Under the pieces are notes generated by a model. The model worked only from the letters and a program-made list of their open reading frames with translations, was not told where the DNA came from and made no database searches. From the NCBI GenBank assembly GCA_934667845.1, contig CAKUMQ010000034.1:1-28077 (forward strand): a stretch of 28,077 nt of DNA. Direction: 5' to 3'. The stretch comes from an uncultured Eubacteriales bacterium. GTDB taxonomy: Bacteria; Bacillota; Clostridia; Oscillospirales; Acutalibacteraceae. Position 1 is the stretch's first letter. Each line of letters opens with the position of its first letter. Below, piece by piece: positions 1 to 8,827 of this stretch. Position numbers and translations under genes: made by a program.

Positions 1-35
1 CCGGCGCGAGAGTTCGAGTCTCTCCATCTCCGCCA
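1..35 (+). tRNA. tRNA-Ser, 3' part only (cut by window edge)
   Basis: The window opens inside a tRNA. The T stem GAGAG (8-12), T loop TTCGAGT (13-19) and CTCTC (20-24) are followed by the 3' acceptor strand CATCTCC (25-31), discriminator G32 and an encoded CCA (33-35). Bases 1-7 read like the end of a long variable arm. A discriminator G with a long variable arm is characteristic of tRNA-Ser; tRNA-Leu and tRNA-Tyr carry A. The anticodon lies outside the window, so the isoacceptor is unknown. Confidence 0.8.
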
Positions 36-37
36 GA

Positions 38-70
38 AACCCCCGTAAACGCTTTGTTTACGGGGGTTTT
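38..70 (+). terminator. Rho-independent terminator of the tRNA-Ser unit
   Basis: A perfect 11-bp stem (CCCCCGTAAAC, 40-50, with GTTTACGGGGG, 56-66) has a 5-base loop and is followed by TTTT. It begins four bases after the tRNA CCA end, as expected for a tRNA terminator. Confidence 0.9.
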
Positions 71-130
71 GCTTATGCCCGAAAACCGCTTGAAGCAAGG
101 ATTTCTCGTTGTTTCAGCACATAAAGTTGA

Positions 131-162
131 CCCCGCTGCAGAGCAATTCTGCGGCGGGGTTT
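131..162 (+). terminator. Second terminator-like hairpin
   Basis: CCCCGCTGCAGA (131-142) pairs with TCTGCGGCGGGG (148-159) through 12 pairs including one G-T wobble, with a 5-base loop and a short TTT tail. It may back up the first terminator. The weak T-run makes efficiency uncertain. Confidence 0.6.
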
Positions 163-201
163 CGTGCGCTTTTATGAGGATCGAGGCTTTTTGTACCGTC
201 G

Positions 202-238
202 TAATCGTTAAACCGCCGGCTAATCGTTGAACGACCGG
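202..238 (+). repeat. Imperfect 19-bp-period tandem repeat, possible operator
   Basis: Two 18-base units (202-219 and 221-238) match at 15 of 18 positions and start 19 bp apart. Both begin TAATCGTT. The second contains the small palindrome TCGTT-G-AACGA; the first holds a degraded version of it. Two helically phased palindromic sites upstream of a LacI gene would fit operator half-sites, but they lie more than 300 bp from the promoter at 546-575, so this is only a suggestion. Apart from these repeats, the hairpins and the promoter, I see no gene in 71-668. Confidence 0.35.
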
Positions 239-545
239 GTCCTGATAATATCCCTTACGGGCTGCCGGTAATATGCCTATGTAAATGTCAGACCGCGCCA
301 ATACCTTTGATCATTTCCGCGCCGACCCGGCACCGTTGCCGCCGTCTCTGCCCGGCATCAGTAAACAGGTTTACTCTACAGACTTCCCCTTAGTGCTTAT
401 TAAACTTGCTTTTGCGAAAAAACGGCAAAAATTTGGCTGCCCCGAGAGAAAAACCGGCAAAAGCAAAGCGGTATTCATAAAATATTTATTTATTTTCTGG
501 TGTTAACTGTATATTTTAATGGTGAACCGAGACACTAAAATTATC

Positions 546-575
546 TTGCCTTACGCAAATTCCGTATGTTATACT
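546..575 (+). promoter_or_regulatory. Sigma-A-type promoter for the LacI/glycan operon
   Basis: TTGCCT (546-551) and TATACT (570-575) are separated by 18 bp. A TG at 567-568 gives an extended -10. It lies about 90 bp upstream of the regulator start and is the best promoter in the intergenic region, so it probably drives the regulator and, by read-through, the downstream glycan genes. Confidence 0.6.
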
Positions 576-668
576 AGGCTGCAGAAGGGCGAGTTGACAC
601 AATATTTCTTCAAACCGGACTCATTTGTTGGAAACTTTTGCTAACGCGGAGAGGGCAGGTAGCAGGCG

Positions 669-1715
669 ATGAAGTTTACCATGAAAGACGTGGCTGAACG
701 CTGCGGCGTATCCAAAACTCTGGTGTCCCGCATTTTAAATGAGGACCCCGCCCTGCACGTCCGGACAGCCACGCGGGAAAAGGTGCTGCAGACCGTTGAA
801 GAGATGGGCTATGTGAAAAATCTGAATGCACAGGCTCTGTACATTGCGCGGTTCTCGGAAATTTCCGAACGGCCTACCATCGGCTATGTCACCTTTGCCT
901 CTTATAAACGGCCGGGACATCCGTATTTTTCCCATGTTATCGAGGGCATCGTGGAGGAGGCTGCCCGCTCACAGCTGCAGCTGCCTTTCAGTCTGTCGGT
1001 AACAGAATTCCAGCAGCAGCTTCCCATCGTACTGCAGCAATATCAGGAACACCCGTTGGACGGCCTGATCCTGCTCGGCGCCGTAAACGACAAGCTGCGC
1101 CGGGTGATCCCCAAAATTACCCGGCGTGTGGTGAGTCTGGACGGGCAGTTCGATCGGAACAGCGATTACGTCGGCATTGATACCTCGCGCAGCATTCTTC
1201 TCGGTCTGGAGCACCTTTTGAGTCTGGGATACACGGACATCGGGCTGCTCTGCGGCGGTAACGATAAACGTCTGCGCGCCTGCCTGGACTGTCTGTCCGC
1301 CCACGGTCTGCAAGCCAACCCCGACTGGATCATCAACGGCGAATTCGTCGTGGAGATCGCTTATGACCGAGTGGCCCACGCACTGACCGCGCACCGACCG
1401 CCGCGTGCCATTGTCGCCTACAACGATGAAATGGCCATCGGCTGCATCAAGGCGCTCCGAAAAGCCGGATTCCGTGTTCCCGAGGATGTCGCCGTGACCG
1501 GACACGATGATATTTCGCTGGCTGCCTATGTGGATGTTCCGCTGACGACCGTGCGGGTGGATAAAAAGGGAATCGGACGGCTGGCGGTAAAGATCCTGCT
1601 GGACCGCATCGAAACCAAGCGGAAAAATCCGGTGCTTCTGGAGGTTCCCGGCAAACTGATCAAACGGGAGTCCTGCGGCTGGAAAAAAGACAAAAACCAA
1701 ACGGAATGGCCCTGA
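669..1715 (+). CDS. LacI-family transcriptional regulator
   Basis: This 348-residue protein has the LacI/GalR layout. An N-terminal helix-turn-helix (about residues 3-25: KDVAERCGVSKTLVSRILN) and hinge helix precede a periplasmic-binding-protein-like effector domain (about 65-340). The GHDDISLAAYVDVPLTTVRVD stretch near residue 278 is the usual C-terminal signature region of the family. A purine-rich ribosome site (GAGAGGGCAGG) lies just upstream. Its stop is 24 bases from the next gene, so it is probably cotranscribed with the glycosidase genes and acts as their local sensor, binding a sugar released from the imported glycan. The effector cannot be read from sequence. Confidence 0.93.
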   Translation: MKFTMKDVAERCGVSKTLVSRILNEDPALHVRTATREKVLQTVEEMGYVKNLNAQALYIARFSEISERPTIGYVTFASYKRPGHPYFSHVIEGIVEEAARSQLQLPFSLSVTEFQQQLPIVLQQYQEHPLDGLILLGAVNDKLRRVIPKITRRVVSLDGQFDRNSDYVGIDTSRSILLGLEHLLSLGYTDIGLLCGGNDKRLRACLDCLSAHGLQANPDWIINGEFVVEIAYDRVAHALTAHRPPRAIVAYNDEMAIGCIKALRKAGFRVPEDVAVTGHDDISLAAYVDVPLTTVRVDKKGIGRLAVKILLDRIETKRKNPVLLEVPGKLIKRESCGWKKDKNQTEWP

Positions 1716-1739
1716 CACAGAGGAGGATAACAGGACTCT

Positions 1740-3962
1740 ATGAACGATATAAAACAACGGCTGCAAAACGAACGGTGCCGCCTGACCACAAATGACACAG
1801 GGCAAAAAATGCTCACACAAACGGACGGGCGGGGACTTCTTGTCTGGACAACGCTCTCGGAATACAGCCTGCAGATCCAGGTCGACGGGGAAGAACGGCT
1901 CCTGACCGACGGAGAGGCTTCGGCGGAGGAATGCCCGGAAAAGGGCGCCTGGGTCCGGCGGTACCACCACGGACTTCTCACGGCAGAGGTCTCGTACATA
2001 CTGACCGGCACTGCCGCGCTGAAGACCGTTCGGGTGACCGCCGGGGTGCCGCTGACCCTCCGTTATGCCTATACCGAGACTGCCGTGTTTTCCGGCCCGC
2101 TTGACCGCGGCGGAGAAGGGCAGCCGCTCTTTGCCGGGAACCGGGGCTTTATCGCCAGCGAATGTCCCGTCGCGGAAAACCGCGCAGACGGGCATACCTT
2201 TTCCCTGCGTCAGGCCCCGTTTGTGTCGCTGAAAGCGGGGGAGACCTTTGCGCTCTCTCCGGTGGTTTTCGGGCTGAACACCGAAGGGTCTATGGCGGAA
2301 AGCTTCTGGCGGTTCCTCCGCACGAGACGCCCCGCTCCCCCCGCTCCTCTGCGCATTTACTGCGACTGGGGCGCCCACGACGAGTCGGACGGCAACGCCG
2401 GTCCGACTCTGGAGGAAAGCATGGCTTTCCGTCTGCTGGCGGATCTCCGGCGCGCCAAGGAACAAACCGGTCTTACCTTTGATTACTACCTGATGGACGA
2501 TTACTGGTACGACCCCCGTCAGAATTACCGGGCTTTCCGCCCGGATCGCTGGCCGGACGGGCCGGAGCGGTTTGTTCAGGCGGTGCAGGACGAAGGCATG
2601 CGGTTCGGTCTGTGGTTTGACGTCAATTGCCAGCGCCTGGAGCTGCCGCAAAAGGCTCTGCGGCGCGGCGGGGATGCCGCGCGCCTGTGCATGAGCTGCC
2701 GGGAGAACATGGATCGCCTGTTTGACAGCGTGACCTATCAGGTCCGCGAAAACCATGTGCGCCTGCTGAAATTTGATTTTGCCTTTTTCGACTGCGAGGA
2801 CGTTGCCCACACGTTCCACTCCCCCCGGCTGACCGCCTCCAAAGAGCCGGCGGTGCGGCTTTTCTGCGAACGGCTGGCTGCGCTGCGCGCACAATACCCC
2901 GATCTGCGGGTGCTGGCGTACAACGGCTTTACCACTGATCTGTCCTTTCTCAGTTCGGTAGATCCCAACCGGCACGGCATGGCGGTTTCCCCCTTCTGGG
3001 CTGAGGTCGTGGACTACGTCTACTGCGGAGATCCCCGTCCGGCGGAATGGCCCGCTCCGTTCCCCCACTCTCTGCTGCACTACACCGACTGCATGATCGA
3101 GCAGTTCCGGGATGCCCTGTTTCTTCCCGAAGCCATTGACGATCACGGCACCATGGTCGGAAATACGCCGACCGTTTATTTCCTGGGGCGGGAGACGCTG
3201 CGCTGCTCCTATTTGCTGAACCTCGTCCGGGGCACCCGAAAAAGACACCTCTACGGTGAAACGGGGCTTTTGACCGGGCAGGACTGGCAGTTTATGGCCG
3301 ATACGGAACCGCTGTTTGACTTTATCTGTTCTCCGGAATGCCGCACGACCCCGATCTTGCAAAGGCCGTCGGAGGGCGGGCTTTACGGATACAGCAACAC
3401 CGACGGCACACGCGGCTTTATCACCGTAGTCAACGCGGGTGCCGCACCGGCTCAGGCCGTGGTCGCTCTGCCCGAATGGCAGGAGGGAGACGCCCTGTCC
3501 TTCCGGCTTCTTTACCGTAACGGAGAGCCGGTCTCGCAGTCTCCGGTAACGGCGGGAATCCTCTCGGTGCCGGTCGCCGCCTTCGGCGTGGATGTCTACG
3601 CATGGGAACGGCTGGCACAGCCCGCCCGGTCAGGCTATATCAGCGTGGATCCCGGCAAGACTGTACAGGTCGCCCTGCCCGCCGGGTGCCGCCGGGCAGG
3701 CCTGCGCTTTTTGCAGGACGATCTGACCCCCCTGCGGGCTGAGATCGCCCCGCGGCAGGACATTGCCGTGACCTCACCGGACAGCTCGCTGTCTCTGTGC
3801 GAGACCGTTCCCGTGTGGAGCGGCATCTCCTTTTCCGTTTATCGCATAGGCACGGCGCAGCAAATGCCCACGCTGTGTCTGCAAAACCTCGGTCAGGCAC
3901 CGGTGCTGGTGCGCTGGGAAATGCTGCCGGAGGACGTCTCCTTTACCGCAGCCGCCAAATAG
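1740..3962 (+). CDS. Clan GH-D (GH36/GH27-like) glycosidase, probable alpha-galactosidase-type
   Basis: The 740-residue protein lacks a signal peptide and is predicted cytosolic. It has an N-terminal beta domain (about 1-215), a TIM-barrel core (about 220-560) and a C-terminal beta domain. Barrel landmarks fit clan GH-D: DDYWY at 253-257, then FGLWFDV; K344-F-D346 in LLKFDFAFFDC at the position of the family nucleophile (KxD); and YCGDP with D431 as candidate acid/base. Known members hydrolyse alpha-galactosides and related glycosides by retention. The match is distant, so substrate is open. AGGA lies 4 bases before the ATG and a stronger GAGGAGG about 13 bases before it. Stop is TAG. The next gene starts 41 bases on. 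It probably cleaves oligosaccharides brought in by the ABC importer downstream. Confidence 0.72.
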   Translation: MNDIKQRLQNERCRLTTNDTGQKMLTQTDGRGLLVWTTLSEYSLQIQVDGEERLLTDGEASAEECPEKGAWVRRYHHGLLTAEVSYILTGTAALKTVRVTAGVPLTLRYAYTETAVFSGPLDRGGEGQPLFAGNRGFIASECPVAENRADGHTFSLRQAPFVSLKAGETFALSPVVFGLNTEGSMAESFWRFLRTRRPAPPAPLRIYCDWGAHDESDGNAGPTLEESMAFRLLADLRRAKEQTGLTFDYYLMDDYWYDPRQNYRAFRPDRWPDGPERFVQAVQDEGMRFGLWFDVNCQRLELPQKALRRGGDAARLCMSCRENMDRLFDSVTYQVRENHVRLLKFDFAFFDCEDVAHTFHSPRLTASKEPAVRLFCERLAALRAQYPDLRVLAYNGFTTDLSFLSSVDPNRHGMAVSPFWAEVVDYVYCGDPRPAEWPAPFPHSLLHYTDCMIEQFRDALFLPEAIDDHGTMVGNTPTVYFLGRETLRCSYLLNLVRGTRKRHLYGETGLLTGQDWQFMADTEPLFDFICSPECRTTPILQRPSEGGLYGYSNTDGTRGFITVVNAGAAPAQAVVALPEWQEGDALSFRLLYRNGEPVSQSPVTAGILSVPVAAFGVDVYAWERLAQPARSGYISVDPGKTVQVALPAGCRRAGLRFLQDDLTPLRAEIAPRQDIAVTSPDSSLSLCETVPVWSGISFSVYRIGTAQQMPTLCLQNLGQAPVLVRWEMLPEDVSFTAAAK

Positions 3963-4003
3963 ACCTTCTTCTCTGACAGAAATGACCGGAAAGGAACATT
4001 GCC

Positions 4004-6604
4004 ATGAAAACGATTCGTATTCTCTGGGAAGCCGCCGTCAAGGGAACGGTCCGGGCAGAAAACGGCACCGTCCCGGAAGCATGCCGCACCGTCTCCGGCT
4101 GCGAAGCTGTCGTGTCCCTGACGGATACGGTAACGGTGGCAGGACCTTATGCGACCCTGGTGCATGTGGAGAGCGACCTCCCTTTCAGCTTCTTTTTGCG
4201 GGATGTTACCCGCGAAAACCCGCTCTATCTGCCCCGGCAGGGGGCTGTCGTCACCACGGGGGACGACGGGCGGAGTTACAAACAGATCGTCGCCGGCATT
4301 CTCGCACAAAACCGCCTTTCCAAGCGCCGTCGGCAGGCGGAGGAGCCGGAATACTCCTTTGACCGTGCCGCCCGGGAGACCCTGGATCTGAAAGGGCCGG
4401 TCTGGCTGGGAATTTCGCGGGATATGCGGCTGTTTCAGGTGGCTCTTCACGGCAGAGCCTCCGGCTCGAACGACCGGGTATACGATGAGATCTGGCCGCA
4501 CTTTGCCTCGGTGGGACACCGCGGGGAGGATCTGCCGGAGCTGGAAACTCCCGCCTTTTCGTTCCGCATGCTGCCCGGCCGCGGGATCGGATGCCGCAAT
4601 CGGGTCAAAAAGCAGCTTGCGGAGGGCTGCCTGCCCATTCTGGAGGCGACAGACCGGGACGACGGCATGATCTACCGCACCACCATGTTTACCACTCTGG
4701 AAAAAAGTCCGCTGACGGCAGAGCACTTGCGCGGAACGGATATGTATGTGGCGGATGCCTGCTGTATCGGCTACAACCAGACGCCGGAGCAGGCAGCCGT
4801 CACCCGGGCACGGCTGGACGGCGAATTCTCCCGCGAGGAGGAGACGGTGCTGTTTGTCCGCGTGACGGCGGAAAACTCCGGAAAAGCACCGGCTTATGCC
4901 TATCTGCTGGCTCCCACTCCGCAGATTCCGGAGGATAAGCGGACATTCTCCCCCGAAACGGGCATGACCGCGCTGACCGCTTCCGGCCGGATATGCGTGA
5001 CGGCTGCGCTCAACAGGGCGCCGCTGTTTTCCCCGGAAGCCGTCCTCCTGTTACAGCCCGGCGAAACGGCAGTCTTTGATTTCCGGATCCCGCACACGCC
5101 GGTCTCACCGGAGCGGGCGGCGGCTCTGGCTGCGCAGTCCTTTGAGGATCGCCTGACCGAAGCCAAGGCGTTCTGGAAAGCAAAGCTGGCAGGATCGGCG
5201 GAGATCCGCCTGCCGGAAAAACGGATCGAAGCGATGATACGCGCCGGTCTGCTGCATCTGGAGATCGGGTACTACGGCCGTGAGCCGGAGGGGGCGGTGG
5301 TGCCGTCCAACGGCAATTACGCCGCCATCGGCTCCGAAAGCTCTCCGGGCATTCAGTTTCTGGACAGTATGGGGCAGCATGGGCTGGCTGCCCGCGCCCT
5401 CCGCTATTTCGCGGAAAAGCAGCGTGAAAACGGCTTTATGCAGAATCTCGACGGCTACATGCTGGAGACCGGCAGCGTGCTGTGGACAATGGGCGAGCAC
5501 TGGCGCCTGACACACGATACCGCGTGGGCGGAACAGATGCAGACCTGCATAGTGAAAGCGGCTGACTATCTGATCCGCTGGCGGGGCGAAAACCTGGACG
5601 AGGCTCTGAAAGGCGGAAAAGGCTACGGCATGATCAAGGGCAAGGTGGCCGATCCGGAGGATCATTTCCACTCGTTTATGCTTAACGCAGGCGCCTGCGC
5701 AGGTCTCCGCGCCGCCGGAGAGGTCCTTGCGGATATTTGTCCCGAAAAGGCGGCGGGCTACCGTGCCGTTGCCGCCGAAATGCGGGAAAACATCCGGGAG
5801 TCATTGGCGCGCAGTCTCGCGCTCTCCCCTGCCATTCCCGTTTCAGACGGAACCTGGATCCGCCCGATCGCTCCCTGGCCAGAATATATAGGGCCGGTCT
5901 CCTTATATGCGCAGGGCGGTTCTTGGCATTCCCACGGCTCCTTTCTGGCGCGGGATATGCTCGGGGCGGCGTATCTGATCCTGCAGGGCGTTGTGACGCC
6001 GCAGGAGCCGATGGGCCGCGAGATTCTGGATTTTTACACCGAATACCTGACGGTCAATAACACGGCGTTTTCCCAGCCCTATTACAGTCCCCACCCCTAC
6101 GGGCAGCTGCTTTTGGGCTACACGGAGCTTTTCCTGCAGGAATTCTATTCCGGGTGCAGCAGTTTAAGCGACCGGGAGATCTACTCGTTCTGGGAGCATT
6201 TTTTCTGCGGCAGCCCCCACAAGCTGCACGAGGAGGCGTGGTTCCTGATGCGGTGCCGGTGGATGCTGGCACTGGAGTGCCCGGACACACGGCAGTTAAA
6301 CCTGCTGTGGGGCATCCCGAGGACGTGGCTTTCGGACGGGGAGAGCCTCGTGATCAAGGGGCTGTACACCTATTACGGCCGGATGGATCTGACCGTACAC
6401 AGCGAGCTGAGCGCCGGGAAGATCAGCGTTACGCTCTCGCTCACCGACGGCGCCGCGCCCCTGCCGGATGCCGTCTGTCTCCGCCTGCCCCATCCCGACG
6501 GGAAAAAGGCTGTGCACGCGAGCACCGGCCGGTATGACCCCGACCGTGAAACGGTGACATGGCAGCCTGCCGCCGGGGAGACTCATATTGACCTGTTCTT
6601 TTGA
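4004..6604 (+). CDS. Large six-hairpin glycosidase-like protein, family unassigned
   Basis: This 866-residue protein has no signal peptide. The N-terminal 400 residues look beta-rich. The middle and C-terminal part (about 405-780) has repeated aromatic and amphipathic helices typical of an (alpha/alpha)6 barrel, for example SPGIQFLDSMGQHGLAARAL near 448, LETGSVLW near 487 and QGGSWHSHGSFLARDMLG near 640. A small beta domain closes the protein. That architecture is shared by GH78-, GH94-, GH95- and GH127-like enzymes, and I cannot place it in one of them. AAAGGA precedes the ATG by 8 bases. Position between a GH-D enzyme and a GH43-like lipoprotein supports a role in glycan breakdown, inferred cytosolic. 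Catalytic acids are not certain. Confidence 0.6.
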   Translation: MKTIRILWEAAVKGTVRAENGTVPEACRTVSGCEAVVSLTDTVTVAGPYATLVHVESDLPFSFFLRDVTRENPLYLPRQGAVVTTGDDGRSYKQIVAGILAQNRLSKRRRQAEEPEYSFDRAARETLDLKGPVWLGISRDMRLFQVALHGRASGSNDRVYDEIWPHFASVGHRGEDLPELETPAFSFRMLPGRGIGCRNRVKKQLAEGCLPILEATDRDDGMIYRTTMFTTLEKSPLTAEHLRGTDMYVADACCIGYNQTPEQAAVTRARLDGEFSREEETVLFVRVTAENSGKAPAYAYLLAPTPQIPEDKRTFSPETGMTALTASGRICVTAALNRAPLFSPEAVLLLQPGETAVFDFRIPHTPVSPERAAALAAQSFEDRLTEAKAFWKAKLAGSAEIRLPEKRIEAMIRAGLLHLEIGYYGREPEGAVVPSNGNYAAIGSESSPGIQFLDSMGQHGLAARALRYFAEKQRENGFMQNLDGYMLETGSVLWTMGEHWRLTHDTAWAEQMQTCIVKAADYLIRWRGENLDEALKGGKGYGMIKGKVADPEDHFHSFMLNAGACAGLRAAGEVLADICPEKAAGYRAVAAEMRENIRESLARSLALSPAIPVSDGTWIRPIAPWPEYIGPVSLYAQGGSWHSHGSFLARDMLGAAYLILQGVVTPQEPMGREILDFYTEYLTVNNTAFSQPYYSPHPYGQLLLGYTELFLQEFYSGCSSLSDREIYSFWEHFFCGSPHKLHEEAWFLMRCRWMLALECPDTRQLNLLWGIPRTWLSDGESLVIKGLYTYYGRMDLTVHSELSAGKISVTLSLTDGAAPLPDAVCLRLPHPDGKKAVHASTGRYDPDRETVTWQPAAGETHIDLFF

Positions 6605-6732
6605 CCCCCTCTCCGCCCCTTCCTCTGCCCCTTCTCGTTCACCCTTCTGACGGACTGTTGCGGAAAGGAGGCCCGGCTCTTTACTTTTTCCCGGTCTTAT
6701 TCTCACAAAAACGAAAAAAGAGGTGCTGACAC

Positions 6733-8781
6733 ATGAAAAAACTTTTCCTACGAAACGCACTCGGAGCGGCCGCCGCTTTGGCGCTGCTTCTGACGGCGGC
6801 AGCCGGTTGTTCTACACAGACAGAGACGCCGGACACCTCCTCGCCCTCCTCCGCCGGAACGACCTCCGCCGGAGAGGCGGAGGATCCTTCGGCATCCGCC
6901 TCCTCGGCAGCGGATCCTTCCGCGACAGACTCCTCTGCCGCAGACCCGTCCGATCCCGCGTCCACCGTGCCCGGCGGCTCTTCTGTTGTTAACACGACCG
7001 CCGGAAACGGCGGCAAGACCAACGGAACGACCTCCGGAAAAACGACCGCAAAGACCACAAACGACTGGAACAAAGACTGGTCGGGAAGCAAGGCTGTCGC
7101 CCGGGACCTCGGCTCTGTCAATCTCAAGGAATATCCGGTGGATTACAGCTACGACTGGGGTCACTGCTGCCTTAAGATCGGCGACACCTACAAAATGTGG
7201 TGGACCCGCAGCTCGCCGTGGGACGGGGTATGGTATGCCGAGAGCAAGGATCTGAAAAACTGGTCCAAGACGCAGTGCATTGCCAAAATCGCGTCTCAGG
7301 CTGACTACAAGACCTATGTAAAGCAGCACATTGCCGACCCGGCGGTGGTCTACCTCAACGGCACCTATCACTTCTGGTTTGAGACCAACATGGTGGTGGA
7401 CGCCAACGGAGAGGCGTACGGCGGCAACGCCATCATCTACGCCACCTCCAAGGACGGCATTCACCTCAACTGGTACCAGAACAATGAAAAAGAAGGCCCC
7501 CTGCCGGTCATGCAGCCGACAGGCGCCAACATTACCAACGGCTCTTACGGTACGGGCATGCCCTCGGTGATCTACAAAGACGGTCAGTTTATGCTGTACT
7601 ACTACGACGGCTCGGTGGACGCCATGCGGGTGGCTACCTCCAAGGACGGCATTCACTTCCCGCAAAACGAAAAGAATCCCATCACCATTCAGCGCGCCGG
7701 TGTGGGCTTTGCCTACAACAAGCTGACCGGCAAATACATGGCTGCCGTGCTCTCAAACCCCCGTCTCGCCAGCGCTTCCGCCCCCAACGTGGACGCGGTA
7801 TATCTGACCGAGTCGACCGACGGCATCAACTGGACCTACAAAACACCGGCTGAGATCGCCAAGCACAGCGATCCGGTCAGCTCGCAGGCGACCGGCAAGG
7901 TGCGCTCCTTCGCGGAGTTTGTCCGCGACCCTTACGGCATGATCGACACGCCCACGCTGTATCTGACCTGGTCGGAGGGCGCAGCCCCGCCTGCCGGACA
8001 GGGATGGATGACCTATGCCGACACCTTTGACGGCCATATCGGCGCGGTCAACCCCGCCAAATACGCCAAGCGGACCATTGATCTGCCCAACGGCAAAACA
8101 ATGAACGCCGCAAACCTCAAAGCCTATGCCGATTCGACGCTCAAATGGAACACCCAGTCCGGCACGGCGAAAAAGGGAACCCCCGTTATTGACGGCAAGA
8201 AGGACGCCGTCTGGGACAAGACTGCGGTGCTGAAAGTGGCGCGGACCGCCCCGGTCTCGGGCATGTATCCCACGGACACCACCGGCAAGGTCCAGCTTCT
8301 GTGGGACGAGAACAATCTGTACATCTATGCGGAGATCGCCGATGCCCATGTCTCCTACAAATACCCGATCAAGAAGCTGGCGGATATGTACCACCGCGAC
8401 AGCCTGTCCGTGTTTGTAGACGTGCCGCGCGACCGGAGCAAGCCCGCCACGGCCTACACCGCGAAGCAGTATTGCTATAGCATCTGCGCCAACGGAGACG
8501 ACGTGGTGATAAATCCCACCAAGAATCTGGACATCTCCAAGGAATTCACCAAAAAGAGCGTGGTCACCCGCACCAAGACCGGCTACACGATCGAGGCCTG
8601 TGTCTCCTGGCACGATCTGGTGAAGGATCAGGTGAAAGCCGGAAAGGTGATCGGTCTGGACATCGGGATCAACGACGACCTCGGCAACGGCGACCGCGAG
8701 GCCTGCGTCTCCTGGAGCGATTACAAGGGCAACGCCTTCCGCGATTACACGGCTCTCGGCAACATTACCCTCCTCGGATAA
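6733..8781 (+). CDS. Lipoprotein with GH43-like beta-propeller and C-terminal CBM9-like domain
   Basis: The 682-residue protein starts with a lipoprotein signal; the lipobox LTAAAGC places the lipidated cysteine at residue 26. A Ser/Thr/Ala/Gly-rich linker (about 27-115) follows, holding the enzyme off the membrane. Residues about 120-460 contain repeated blades of the five-bladed propeller superfamily (GH43/GH32/GH117 type), including DPAVVYLNGTYHFWF with D202, two TSKDGIH turns and a similar STDGINW. The last 200 residues (about 480-682) match the CBM9-like fold: GTPVIDGKKDAVWD, LLWDENNLYIYAEIAD, SLSVFVDV, GYTIEACVSW. AGAGGTG lies 8 bases before the ATG. It probably acts on or binds glycan outside the cell. 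A catalytic triad is not securely identified, so a non-catalytic binding role remains possible. Confidence 0.7.
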   Translation: MKKLFLRNALGAAAALALLLTAAAGCSTQTETPDTSSPSSAGTTSAGEAEDPSASASSAADPSATDSSAADPSDPASTVPGGSSVVNTTAGNGGKTNGTTSGKTTAKTTNDWNKDWSGSKAVARDLGSVNLKEYPVDYSYDWGHCCLKIGDTYKMWWTRSSPWDGVWYAESKDLKNWSKTQCIAKIASQADYKTYVKQHIADPAVVYLNGTYHFWFETNMVVDANGEAYGGNAIIYATSKDGIHLNWYQNNEKEGPLPVMQPTGANITNGSYGTGMPSVIYKDGQFMLYYYDGSVDAMRVATSKDGIHFPQNEKNPITIQRAGVGFAYNKLTGKYMAAVLSNPRLASASAPNVDAVYLTESTDGINWTYKTPAEIAKHSDPVSSQATGKVRSFAEFVRDPYGMIDTPTLYLTWSEGAAPPAGQGWMTYADTFDGHIGAVNPAKYAKRTIDLPNGKTMNAANLKAYADSTLKWNTQSGTAKKGTPVIDGKKDAVWDKTAVLKVARTAPVSGMYPTDTTGKVQLLWDENNLYIYAEIADAHVSYKYPIKKLADMYHRDSLSVFVDVPRDRSKPATAYTAKQYCYSICANGDDVVINPTKNLDISKEFTKKSVVTRTKTGYTIEACVSWHDLVKDQVKAGKVIGLDIGINDDLGNGDREACVSWSDYKGNAFRDYTALGNITLLG

Positions 8782-8827
8782 GCTCCGCAGAAGGGGTTCG
8801 CAAAAATAAAAACAAGGAGGAAAAACC

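Noticed and set aside
285..506. 73-residue plus-strand ORF
   Set aside because: No ribosome site, odd composition changing midway, and it lies in the intergenic region before the promoter.
969..3362. 797-residue minus-strand ORF
   Set aside because: It is antisense to the LacI and GH-D genes; long open antisense frames are common in GC-rich coding DNA, and it lacks domain patterns and a ribosome site.
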